Shown in pieces: positions 12,601 to 24,388 of a DNA stretch of 64,000 nt. Origin of the DNA: Elysia chlorotica. Lineage: Eukaryota; Mollusca; Gastropoda; Plakobranchidae. A program made the position numbers and the translations under genes. Where the stretch lies: NCBI GenBank assembly GCA_003991915.1, contig RQTK01000080.1, positions 220,396-284,395 of the forward strand, read 5' to 3'. Each line of letters opens with the position of its first letter. The stretch's first letter is position 1. The notes under the pieces were generated by a model that ran no database searches, was not told where the DNA came from, and worked only from the letters and a program-made list of their open reading frames with translations.

Positions 12601-15600
12601 ATGTCTAATTACCTCTGAGGCTTTCCCCTGATGCCACTTCTGAAGTGTTAACTAAAAATCAAAATATTTCGACCTCACCTTTAAAATGAGAGGTTAAGGG
12701 TTACAAATAAATGTATTCACACATGGCAAGAACAATGTGGCAAGATCAAAGCTTTCTATTGTTGCCAAGTACAAGAGAACTTTTCTTTTATCAAAGATTT
12801 TATTTTTTATCCCTTTGATGCTCTTACCTACACTGGCCCTAACAGTTGTAATGTCATAGCTCTCCAAATGACGGATAGTGTCCTCAATAGCTTTTAGTCC
12901 TTCCTCTGGTGTCATAAGCACTTCATGATGTTCAGTGCCAAGATGGTTTGCAACCTACAAATACAATAACATGGTTTACCATGGGACAAGTTAGTACTTA
13001 CTCAAGAATGTGAAGAATGGCTTCTTGGATGCAATTACCTTCCACTGTGAATATAGATGGCTTGAATCTTAATAACCTCTAACACAGTTTAGATGTCATG
13101 CATCTAGATGAAATTATATCTTCTCTTATGACTATTCTAACATAGTCAGCAGATTTGCTGTCTACTTTCGGAATGAAAAAAAAAAAAAGAAAAAAAAAGA
13201 TTTTTCAATTGGACTTTTTAGTAGCAGTGTGCACATATTCCATCTGTAATACTAATATTTAATTGGTCAAATGTTTGTCAATTAAATATACTCATTATGC
13301 AAATGATTCCTAAGGAATATGTTCCATAGAAACCCCAAAAAAATAAATATAAAAACTGAAAAAAGATGAGTTTTAATAGAGAAAAACAAACCAGTGGACT
13401 TACTTTCTTGGCAGCTTCGAGATCTGGGCTACCTTCCATCCCTATGGCAAAGGTCTGTATAGGATAAGTGATGCCTAGCTTCTTACTCAGCTTCACCACC
13501 AAGGCAGCTACCAGACTAGAATCAAGTCCGCCTTTCAATATAAGGACAAAAATCCCCGAATTCAAACATCTATGTCTGCGATCTTGGTGTTACTGTTGTA
13601 TTTTTTTTTATTCTTTCAATATAAATATCATGTTATGAAGGTATGTTTAAATCTTGAGTGAAGATTTTAGGGATGAACCCAACAGCATTGCTTGTTATTT
13701 TTTACTTGCATTATTGTGTAAGAGGAAAGGGGACAAGATATGTGAGAGTTGCAACCATAAAGAGCTGAAGTTCATATAAACTTTGAGATTTTTGGGATTT
13801 TTCTTAAATTGCAACCATCTTCAAAGATATGATTCTGGTGATTGTTTTTTTTTTTTACTACATCAGTTTTTTTTACTTAACTCAGAAACAATAATCCAAT
13901 GAATAGAGCGACAAATAAAGAACAACAAAAATAAATTATTCTTTATACCATAAAAAAAATGACTGGTACCTCAGGTAAATACGGATGGAAAAAAAAAATT
14001 ATATGATTTGAATGTACCTGATAAAAGACATCCAACTCTTCTATCAGACATGAGACGTTTCTCTACCGCCTTTTCAATAAGCATGGCTACATTTCGCTTG
14101 ATGTCATTCGCTGTAGATAAAGAATGGCAAAAAAAATCTTTTATATCATAGTCATTTGGAGCAATTAGCAAACACTTGCAAAATGTATCAGCATGAAGAA
14201 GGAAAAAAGAGAGTTGTTCCGAACAGAGAATCGGTAAAGATAGATATAAGCTGAGTTAGAGATAGACAGACTGTGAGACCGCAACAGATTGGCAAATGGA
14301 CCAACAGGCAACTCTTACGTGAGAATCACCTTAAAATCAGGACCATGCCAACAAAACAAAACAAAAATGGACTTTGAGAGGAATATTTTTCACTTATATG
14401 CAATCAAATAGAGACTAGACCGGGACTAATTTTCATGAAAGGATCTAATTTTCTTACAGAGGCATTGTTTTAATTATGCTAGACAATGAATGTTATGTAT
14501 GGAAATAACCAATATTAATATAAATCCAAACAAAACAAAAAAAACTCCTTTAGCATGGTTGTGCAAAAAAGCAGCATGTGAATTTTTTACATTATCTCTT
14601 TCTTTACTTAACCATTTGACTTCAAAGTTTCAAGCTACATTGATGCTGAAAATGTGATATCCTTGTCAACACACAGGTGAGACCCTAAAGTCACTGTTTC
14701 TAATGAAATGAGCATGTATAACTTGATAAATTGAGCAATCAATTAACGTATCCAACTTACAGTAAGACTCAGCAGGAACTGCCAACTGATATTTGGGTAT
14801 CTGCCCTGTTTTGTTGAAACAAACACTCTGGCTGAGAGTTGCTCGTCCTTCACTGTCCAGATTATAGACTTCAACATGGCCTGGTGGAAATGCCTCAATT
14901 CTGAGATCCTGATCTCTCTGGCTATGGGAGAGTCCAAAGAGACCTGCGAAATTGGATGAATGGAACCGCTGTAGCAAAATAGGACCTGGACTTAATATTT
15001 AGTCATTAGGAAAATTGTCATCATTGATCTCTTTTCATATGTTATTGGTATGCAGAAAATAATATAGCAGAAGATTAAAAAGAAAAAAAAAAAAACTCAA
15101 ATCAACTAACATATTTTCACAGAATATGTATTTATGAGGAAAAAAAAACTTGAACCTGAAATTGGAAGTGTTTTGTGAAAGATGTGCAAATTTATATGAA
15201 ACTAACAACTGCAAAATCTCACTTTTTGAGTCCTTATCTTGACAATACTTCACTGAAATCATGATCGCAATTTGAATTTTAATAAATGGAAAAGTTTAAT
15301 TTCATCATGAGAAAAAAATATATTACCTTTGGCTTCTGAACAAACAGCCAGAAATCCCTCTTTGGTGCAAAAGCGGAAGAGTGGACGAACACCAAACGTG
15401 TCACGGGCTAAAATAACTTTTCTGTTTGCTGTGTCCAGAATACAGAGTGCAAAAACACCGTCCAGCTGTTCTGCCATTCTGACAGCTCCCTGTGTCTGGT
15501 AAAGGTGAATGATAGGCTCTCCATCCACTTCTGTACTCAACATCATGGCAAACTCTTTGGCAAGCTAAGAACAAAATTATATGAAAGAAGGGAAAAATAC

Positions 15601-17442
15601 ATTTGAAATCAAAGCAAGAATAACTTGTTCATGAAATGGGCTGAAACTTATATTTAAATAAAATAACTATAAATTAGGAAACATTTCATGATAAAAATAC
15701 TTTGTTAAAATATAAATGTTATGAGCCAGCTTAAAGCTGTTTCATTAAAAAAAAAATGTTCGTCCGCAGAAAGTGATATTCTCTCTAATTTAACATTTCC
15801 AAGGCCTCGATAAAATCCTTTATGGCAACTGGACCACAGAGAAGGATACCCGGGACCTGATTGATCACACTATACTGACACTGATGAAACCAGTAAGAAA
15901 AGTGCTGTGACTAAAGTGGAACTCAAACTGTGGATATCCTGCATAGGAAGCCCGATTCTCCAACACCATTGCCACCACTTCACGCATTAAGAATATCTTT
16001 TTAATGACCCATTTATCAAACTTTGTTTAGTTGAATTAAGGCTTTTGTGTACAACGATCTTTTAACCTTACACATCGCATGAATTGAGGCCTATTCCTGA
16101 CCACAGTTTGGAGGAATTTACACACAAAAATTTATGAGAAATGGTAAAAGCTTTTTATTATTTTAAAATAGATGGTGAGCAGATCAAAACAAAGAGGTGT
16201 TAGCATAAGATGGCATCAATGCGGCATGATGGGAGAAAAACTCTATTTTAGAGTCTTTTTAAAATTTCTTGTGCTTTACTTTTCCTGAAATCAACTTACA
16301 CTTTTGTGGTTGTAAATTTCTCCATTGTAGATAAGATATGTGTGGGGGTAGGTGTACAGTCTCAATGGCTGCATCCCTCTCAGGTCATCTACAATGGACA
16401 GACGGTGAAAGCCCAGACAGCAATTCTGAAATGTTTAAAAAAATAAAATAAAATGAGAAAAAGATAATTCGGCAATAGCTGAAGGATGGCGTGTGGAAGT
16501 TTAGTTGTTGTTGTTTTTTTTTTTAATCACCTTAATGCAAAACGAGAAAAAGGTAAGATAGCTATAGCTGAAGGGTGGCGTGTGCAAGTTTTGTTGGGTT
16601 TTTGTTTTTTTTCAAATCACCTTAAATAAAAGACAAAGGTGACATCTCAAGTGCTGTGAAAATTTATGACAGATAAAAAAAAATCTGGCATACAGAATTT
16701 TATTTAAGATAATTTCAAAATGTGTCTGCTTCATGCATTGGCTTGTAATCAAAATAGTAAAGATGCATTAAATTTCCTTGAACTCTCAACTTTTAATTAT
16801 GATGCATATAAAATTGCTCACAAATTTAGTAAAATTGCTTGAAGATGCTTCTTTGAACACGTGTTGGGAATGAGATTTTGGAAAAAGTTATTCTGCTTTG
16901 TTGGAAGACATGAGAGATGTTTAACAACATATAATTTTGAAGATCTAACATTTTTTTCCCATTGGCTGGGTAAATGTTCTCTCTTAAAGACTAGAATAAG
17001 TTGCACTGATTAGCATTACCCTCAATTTTTATGCAATATTCAAATGCCCTGCATACATAGTGCATCTCACTGCATATTATTTACAAATCATAATACTTAT
17101 TAACTTTTCCTTTAAACTAAAATGATAACATTTCAATGTTACTTTCAATGAACAAAGTCGCAAAGAAACCTATTGAAATTGTGCGACTGGTTCACAGATT
17201 GATAAGAAGAGAGAACGTATCAGACATTAAGACCATAAGAGCAAGCATGTTTCTAAGGTCAAAAAATAGAAAAGATAAAAGAAGACAAGGTTATGAGTGA
17301 ATAAGCACTAATCACTTACTTGGAAGTGGTGGATGTTCTCAATGCGGAACGCATCTGGCCCTCTATGAGTAATTTTATGCACAGCATTGCATTGAGCAGA
17401 GACATTGTCGTCCGATCCAAAAACTGCCCAAATGCCGCACAT
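8989..17442 (-). CDS. asns: Asparagine synthetase (glutamine-hydrolysing), complete
   Basis: Cytosolic enzyme making asparagine from aspartate, ATP and glutamine. Eleven exons, 5' to 3': 17442-17320, 16425-16300, 15564-15327, 14943-14761, 14110-14018, 13531-13404, 12954-12828, 12297-12090, 11421-11314, 10155-10026, 9186-8989; 1662 nt, 553 aa, against 561 in human. All junctions keep frame with GT-AG ends. It starts [12 protein letters not shown], where Cys2 is the class II amidotransferase nucleophile after Met removal; [16 protein letters not shown] and [10 protein letters not shown] follow. The synthetase half shows the ATP-pyrophosphatase loop [11 protein letters not shown] (about residue 254), [40 protein letters not shown] and [12 protein letters not shown], ending [21 protein letters not shown]. 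No key residue seems missing. The 5' UTR is probably spliced (AG just upstream of the ATG), but its exon was not identified. Confidence 0.97.
9549..9631 (+). repeat. (AAT)n microsatellite
   Basis: About 27 AAT units inside the last intron of asparagine synthetase, followed by degenerate AAT-rich sequence to about 9680. Confidence 0.95.
10704..10950 (+). mobile_element. tRNA-derived SINE, full-length-like copy
   Basis: Starts GGGGGGCGCGGTGGCCC and has a degenerate RNA polymerase III B box GGTTTGAGCC (10757-10766). The body carries CTACTGGTTGGG and GCAGCACATAAAATTGTCAG, and the end is GTTAAATCAACTCAAC. It shares this layout with the copies at 36425, 38491 and 57384. It sits antisense in the asparagine synthetase intron between exons 10026-10155 and 11314-11421. 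Confidence 0.88.
16455..16632 (+). repeat. 89-bp tandem duplication
   Basis: The block GAGAAAAAG...AGCTGAAGG.TGGCGTGTG...AATCACCTTAA is present twice at an 89-base offset with several differences. It lies in the first coding intron of asparagine synthetase, next to exon 16300-16425. Confidence 0.75.
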
Positions 17443-18312
17443 AGTCACTGTTGTATCTTGTTTTTAATAGCAGCCGATAGATTTTTTTTTCAATTATTTA
17501 AATAGTTGCTTAATCAGTAATAAAAAAAAGTTGTTGAAGTACATCTATAAAAGTAATTTCAGGCTGATGCTTTATTGCTGAGGGAAGACCTTCAAGGTTT
17601 CAATAGTTCTGAAATAAAAATTACATTACATTGATCAACATATTTTTCAACTGAAGAACAGATACCCTGTGTGTGTCGCAATAATATTATTTCTCACTGC
17701 ATCTTTCTTGAGACTTAGATCTAGACTAGGGCCAGGAGGTCTAGAGTTTCCCCGTCTTCGGCGGCCCACCAAGTAATTAGATCTAGATCTATATTTTTAG
17801 GCAAAATTTAGACAGATTTAAGCACTATGGTGGCAAAATTTGGACAAAAGTGATCTAAAGTGCGCATATAGCCTATGGCAAAATTTGGAGAAAAAAAATG
17901 TGTTGACTAGGACCTACATAGACCTAGATCTAATAATATTGAGGAAGTTGTACATGGTTGTACATTGTATACATCTATAATGGAAAAAAAATTCTAGTTC
18001 TAGATTTCTAGTTTTTAGATAATGTCGTGAGTGCAACGTTGCGGTTGCTTACAACTCGTGCGAATTTTAGCCATGCCGAATAGGAAGGCTCGGAAGTCTT
18101 ACGACCAGTCGTAAGTTACCGTGATGTTGTACTTAAGGCCCTACATCTTTTTTATCTAGATCCTAAATAGGGTTGGCTCACAATTAACTTTTTTGTATTC
18201 AATGGCATATTTGATGGTCCGTATAGTCTAGATTAGATCTATGCAGCAAAACAAAACTGTATAGACAGTAATAAATAATACAATACCGGGCACTCACAGT
18301 CATGATAGCACC

Positions 18313-18406
<94 letters not shown>
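18313..18406 (+). repeat. (AAT)n microsatellite
   Basis: About 31 AAT units with no interruption, in the region upstream of asparagine synthetase. Confidence 0.95.
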
Positions 18407-18409
<3 letters not shown>

Positions 18410-18839
18410 CTTATAACAACAATAATTATTTACATTTTAATAATAGAACTTGGATTCGTTTGTAAACAGTGTTCGTCTGCAGCAGCTGACCGAGCGGGTA
18501 GTGTCTGCAGCAACTAAACGCATGTGTAACACGCGCACATAAGTGCACCGGTAATTTTTGTTTATTTATCGTCAGCCTTGTCAGTGGGCAGTGGCAGCAG
18601 CTGTGGTTATTTTCTTTTGCTTCCACGATGATGCAAGAGTCAGTAACTAAGTAAATAGGGCTATTACCTGGGGTTATTTTCGATTCTTTGAAAACAAGTA
18701 GTAGGCTATTTAACATAATGTTATAATTTAATTAAGCATCCTCAATTCATAACTAATGCAAGTTTGCAGTGGTGAAAAGGTCTACTATTGTGCAACATTT
18801 TTTCCTCTTTTTTTCTCCCTTTCTTTTTGTATTTCATTT

Positions 18840-18870
<31 letters not shown>

Positions 18871-19394
18871 GGGAATATTTATACAAATGTCTTTGAAAAA
18901 AAATAATGAAAACAAAATTTATAAATGTAAGGGATATACCGTTAAAGTGCATGTACTAACTTAAGCTGTTTAAAATCGCTACATACCACACGATGGAAGC
19001 CACGCCGTTCCGCCTTGTGGTCTGAAAACATGGTGCTAAGGCAGGCCTACAAGTACCCCAGACAATACGTGTCATGAATGACTTGTGTGCTCGTTTCATT
19101 CACCTGGACCGAGTAAGAGGGTAACATCCTAAGCGTACATTACTGGGTCCATATGACCTCTCAGGTAACATCCCACCGTAACATTATAGGTTCTTTCGAA
19201 GCCTTTGAGGTGGCAAAACTACCGTAGGTATACAACACAAAAACAAGAGCTAGTACCAAACAGAGAAGTATAGTTTGAGAAAGTCGGAGATAAACTGATA
19301 AAAAGAGGCACAGGCAGAGGCACGTTCAGCCAAACAACCATACAGAGGAATATTATTGGTAGAGGAAAAGAGAAAAAAATCGGAGACACAGACA

Positions 19395-19572
19395 GGGGTT
19401 GGGGAGGGGGGGGGGTATTGGGGGGGGGGGGGGGGGAGGGGAGGAAAGACAAACAGACAGACAGACAGACAGAAAAACAATGAGGCAGACAGTCAGGCAA
19501 AAAGAGAAAAAGGCTGCACTATGCAGATTTCCCAAGGATAGTATATTATGTTTACCTGACTTTTTTTATCTA

Positions 19573-19670
<98 letters not shown>

Positions 19671-19671
19671 A

Positions 19672-19737
<66 letters not shown>

Positions 19738-19738
19738 C
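19395..19738 (+). repeat. Compound repeat: G-runs, GACA units, TATC units
   Basis: G-rich block with several G-runs (19395-19442), then GACA units (about 19453-19474), a short unique spacer, then about 42 TATC units (19567-19738) with one AACT interruption at 19669-19672. The first block could form a G-quadruplex on the plus strand. Confidence 0.9.
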
Positions 19739-20367
19739 TTTCCCTTTGACTGTCTCTCTTCTCCTCTCTCTTTTTCTCTATCTACATGAGTTTTTCGCAC
19801 TATTTTTAAAGCTGTTTATGGTTAGACCTAGTTAAAGCAATTACTGAAACATATTTTCCTGGTCATCATTTTAATGAATTTTTTCCTCATTTACAGGATA
19901 AAACAAGTCGCTTCGCTTACTTCTATCTTCAGTCCAATGCATTACACTAGTATGAGCGGCGGGTTTGCCCTAAAGTTTGCGGAGGTCCGCGTCACGTGAA
20001 CTCGTGCCTATTATTAAAACTCTGTTATTATTATCGTAAGGAAGGGAAAGTTACTCTTACTGTTAGTTGCCCACAGGTTCACAGAAATTACTTCTTTTCC
20101 TGAGAAAGGATTGTAAAAACGTTTTTAAAAAAGCATATTTCTTTAAAAATTTTTTTTTTTTTTTTTATTTTCATCTGTATTCTTTAGAACTAAAATTTAG
20201 ATCGGAATGCAAGTAGATCTATACTCTAAAGGCACACTGTTGTTGAATGAAAGTACATGTATTTAGCCTACAGCTCCAATCTTTTGAAGTTCAAAGTCAA
20301 AGGCTATTACTTGAGTCTAGATTATAAATATACTGTAGACTAGATCTATATCTACAAGATGAGCTTG

Positions 20368-21419
20368 AATTTAAGTTCTAGATCTAGAATCTAGATATTG
20401 AGACTTGGGGCCCATGTGACATTGTGACACTGGTAAGTGTATCTTCAAATGTAGAACTAGATAGACAATTTGCAAATTATGTTGTTAAAGTGAACACTAG
20501 AATCTAGATTCTAGAAATCTAGATCTAAAATCTAGATTACGGTCTGATTTTTATTTAAAAGAAAGAAAGGCCTACATCTAGTTGTCTTTCTAGAGCTATA
20601 AATGTCAAAATGATTTCTATGTACATCTAGATCTAGATAATTATATTGGCCTAATGTAGTCTACATCTAGAATCTTAATCTGGGTTTGATTTATGAATAA
20701 ACTGTTAAAACAGAACTAATCTAGATCCACCATATGTACTTTAGAAGGTGCAGGAAAACTTGGGCATAGCGTTGAAAGTTTTAAGCTTTTATTAATTTAC
20801 ATCATTAAAAAAACAGCCGAAAAATTTCTACTAAAATAAGAAGAAATAGAATAGGGAAAGAAGAATTAAGATTACACTTATATAAATCATGTAACATCAA
20901 AATCATATCCGTGAAGACATGGTTGAAACACAGATCTACATCTCAAATCATACATCAAATAATGAAGTCTTGATATGTCGTGGCCAATAAAATAGATTTC
21001 AGAGATAGTCTAGAGGCTACGTAAACCGCCAAATGAAGACAGAAACATACTTCACAATTTATAAACTTAAATAAAGTCATGGCAAATGAATAAAGAGTGA
21101 AAGTAAAGGAGAGGCAGGTAGTGGTGAAAGTAAGGCAAACTACTAAGTATGTAATTTCATACGTAAACACACAAAGATTAAATTTCAGCGAATCTTTGCA
21201 ATCGAAACACATTCTCGTCTCATTCAAACATAACAAAAGTGATTACCATAAATCTAGTCAAAACTAGAGTAAAATATAAGTATCTCAAGGAACACTACAG
21301 CTAAGGTGTCCAACACTCAATGTCCAAGCAAAATAAGGGCGATTAATCATGCTGCTCAGAGACCCAAGGGAGACGAGCAGACAATAACACTGGCACAAAC
21401 ATGATCTTCATATTGAGAG

Positions 21420-21490
<71 letters not shown>
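20368..21490. repeat. 1.1-kb tandem duplication, copy 1, ending in (GA)n
   Basis: Begins AATTTAAGTTCTAGATCTAG and matches 21491-22597 at an offset of 1123 bases, ending in a (GA)n tract at 21427-21490. The matching minus-strand open frames in the two copies (about 90 codons) are explained by the duplication; they have no recognisable protein features. Confidence 0.92.
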
Positions 21491-21493
<3 letters not shown>

Positions 21494-22597
21494 TTAAGTT
21501 CTAGATCTAGAATCTAGATATTGAGACTTGGGGCCCATGTGACATTGTGGCACTGGTAAGTGTATCTTCAAATGTAGATCTAGACCTAGATAGACAATTT
21601 GCAAATCATTTTGTTAAAGTGAAGTCTAGATTCTAGATCTAAAATCTAGATTACGGTCTAATTTTTATTTAAAAGAAAAAAGAAAGAAAGAAAGGCCTAA
21701 GATCTAGATCTAGTTGTCTTTCTAGAGCTATAAATGTCAAAATGATTTCTATGTACATCTAGATCTAGATAATTATATTGGCCTAATGTAGTCTACATCT
21801 AGAATCTTAATCTGGGTTTGATTTATCATGAATTAAACTGTTAAAACATTTATAACTAATCTAGATCCACCATATATGTAGATATCTACTTTAGAAGGTG
21901 CAGGAAAACGTGGGCATAGCGTTGAAAGTTTTAAGCTTTTATTAATTTACATCATTAAAAAAAAACAGCCGAAAAATTTCTACTAAAATAAGAAGAAATA
22001 GAATAGGGAAAGAAGAATTAAGATTACACTTATATAAATCATGTAACATCAAAATCATATCCGTGAAGACATGGTTGAAACACAGATCTACATCTCAAAT
22101 CATACATCAAATAATGAAGTCTTGATATGTCGTGGCCAATAAAATAGATTTCAGAGATAGTCTAGAGGCTACGTAAACCGCCAAATGAAGACAGAAACAT
22201 ACTTCACAATTTATAAACTTAAATAAAGTCATGGCAAATGAATAAAGAGTGAAAGTAAAGGAGAGGCAGGTAGTGGTGAAAGTAAGGCAAACTACTAAGT
22301 ATGTAATTTCATACGTAAACACACAAAGATTAAATTTCAGCGAATCTTTGCAATCGAAACACATTCTCGTCTCATTCAAACAACAAGGAAAGTGAATACC
22401 ATAAATCTAGTCAAAACTAGAGTAAAATATAAGTATCTCAAGGAACACTACAGCTAAGGTGTCCAACACTCAATGTCCAAGCAAAATAAGGGCGATTAAT
22501 CATGCTGCTCAGAGACCCAAGGGAGACGAGCAGACAATAACACTGGCACAAACATGATCTTCATATTGAGAGGAGACAGAGAGAGAGAGAGAGAGAT
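21491..22597. repeat. 1.1-kb tandem duplication, copy 2
   Basis: Begins AATTTAAGTTCTAGATCTAG directly after the (GA)n of copy 1 and ends in its own short (GA)n (22577-22597). Small indels and substitutions separate the copies, for example GATATCTACTTTAG against GTACTTTAG, so they are not one sequence assembled twice. Confidence 0.92.
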
Positions 22598-23230
22598 AAT
22601 AATAAAAGAGGGTTAAAAATAGTGAAAAAAACAAAGCCATAATTATATGTAATCAAACAAAGAAGAGTAAAATACATGCATGCTAATAATTACAACACTC
22701 ATAATAGCACCAAACCAAAGCTAAATACGAATTTAGTGCAGTGGTTGAAATGCATGGTAAAATAACAGTAATGTCTATGTAGAAGGCCAGTTAGACTTAT
22801 CAGACAAGAGTCTCAGTCCATAGTTGACCAGGAGGGAAACAAAGCCAGAAACGGGGGACTTGGTCTCAATATATGTATCATCACCCACAGTATGATCTGA
22901 TATGATATATTAATTACCCATAACATAGGCAATCTTCTCCAAGGATACAATTATTAATACATTACAATGCAGTTAGTAAACATGGGCTAGATTATAGCAA
23001 TTACTTTGACTGGCCGTTGACGATAACAAAATTAGTAAGTGGCAAAGGCAGTAAGTAATTCACATGAATCCATAGGTGAGAATAAAATAACTATATATAT
23101 ATACTTAAATACACAGAACCCAGAGAACAAGCTTAAATGATTAATTTAACAGTACATGTACAAACCAAGGGAATTGATAAACAATAAAATTCCCTTCATG
23201 ACTAACCAGCAGCATGTAGCACAAAGAGCA
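22598..23230. other. Intergenic, no gene seen
   Basis: AT-rich unique sequence with no splice-flanked coding segment and no recognised element. Confidence 0.5.
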
Positions 23231-23442
23231 GCATTGAAACAAAACGGCAAACGCATCAAAGGGGATAACTCCTTAGCTACATAGCATTGAAACAAAACGG
23301 CAAACACAACAAAGGGGATAACTCCTTAGCTACATAGCATTGAAACAAAACGGCAAATGCATCAAAGGGGATAACTCCTTAGCTACATAGCATTGAAACA
23401 AAGCGGCTAACACAACAAAGGGGATAACTCCTTACCTACATG
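23231..23442 (+). repeat. 53-bp satellite, four units
   Basis: Four head-to-tail units of 53 bases, each with GCATTGAAACAAA and AAAGGGGATAACTCCTTA. Units 1 and 3 share GCATCAAA where units 2 and 4 share CACAACAAA, which implies growth by doubling of a 106-base dimer. Confidence 0.92.
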
Positions 23443-24368
23443 TCCCAATCCCAATTTATAGAGAAATAAAGATGTGTCTAATTCTAAAGCAAACAAATAA
23501 AGCAGGATTAAAATACTACACCAGAAAAACTGTCTAGAAAATCTAGATTTCATTGCAGGCGGTAAGTGAGGCACAATAATAACAAAACCTAAGTTTAGTC
23601 CCACATGGTCCGTAAAAGTTAAAAGTACAGAATCTAAGTCAAGGGGAAAGTGAGCTCAGCACATCGTACAAAAAAAAGACAAACTTTAAAAATGAACTTC
23701 AAGAAAGGATAAATAATTGAATAGGAGTTCAGACCCAGGCCATCTCTAATACCACTGATCAGTCTACGTGCTCTTGATCAAGGGCTCAGGATTGCTTTGT
23801 GCGACTCGCGTGATGATTGGGGTTGGACTAGGGAGTCCCACATAGAACTGAACTGATTTTAATTCATGGCTACTTGACTCTTACAAAAATTATGGAAACA
23901 AAACATATGAAACTTTGAAGAATGGTTACAAAACTTAAATGAATGTGCAACAAAAATAACTGTGGGCCAGAAAGTAATTTTTTTGTTAGAAAATGCAAAT
24001 AAGAGAATAATTATATAGAAATATGTATGTGTAAGAGACAAATTATATTAATTAGATCATCAAATTACGGTTTTAAAATTGTAAGTATCCAGAATCATCA
24101 ATTTCATTAAAGTTGTTTTTCATTTGTCATTTAAGAACACATTTTTCATCTTACTCTTAGTGTCATTACATTCTATTTAAATAAAAGTAATTTTGATTTT
24201 CTTTTGTGTTTGATTTACTGTTTCATGAAATTTTTTTTGCACTCAGTGAGACTTGATGGACAAATAATCTTAAAATGTAAATCTAGATCAATTCTAAGAG
24301 CTCTAGATAATTGATAGGCTTGAGGCTTTTCATTTATTCATATTCATTTTTCAATATGTAATTTTCAG
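23443..24368. other. Upstream region of the Kelch-like gene, no coding seen
   Basis: AT-rich DNA. It ends in an acceptor TTTTCAG at 24362-24368, 20 bases before the Kelch-like start codon, so a non-coding 5' exon is likely further upstream but could not be placed. Confidence 0.5.
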
Positions 24369-24388
24369 GTCTTACATCATCAATCGCC

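Larger units (their letters stand above)
17443..20367. other. Upstream region of asparagine synthetase; simple repeats, no gene seen
   Basis: Holds (AAT)n at 18313-18406, a GT/G run at 18840-18873, a G-rich block at 19395-19442 and a TATC tract at 19567-19738. TCTAGATC palindromes cluster at 17700-17960. The promoter of asparagine synthetase should lie here, but no start site can be fixed. A GC-richer patch at 18985-19050 has a minus-strand GTATGT donor and could be a 5' UTR exon. Confidence 0.5.

Noticed and set aside
18985..19040. Minus-strand ATG with a short frame MFSDHKAERRGFHRV and a GTATGT donor
   Set aside because: Could be a 5' exon of asparagine synthetase or chance; joining it upstream of MCGIWA would bury the catalytic Cys, so it was not called coding.
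20955..22379. Two matching 90-codon minus-strand frames
   Set aside because: Their similarity is explained by the underlying 1.1-kb DNA duplication; no domain, splice or codon evidence.
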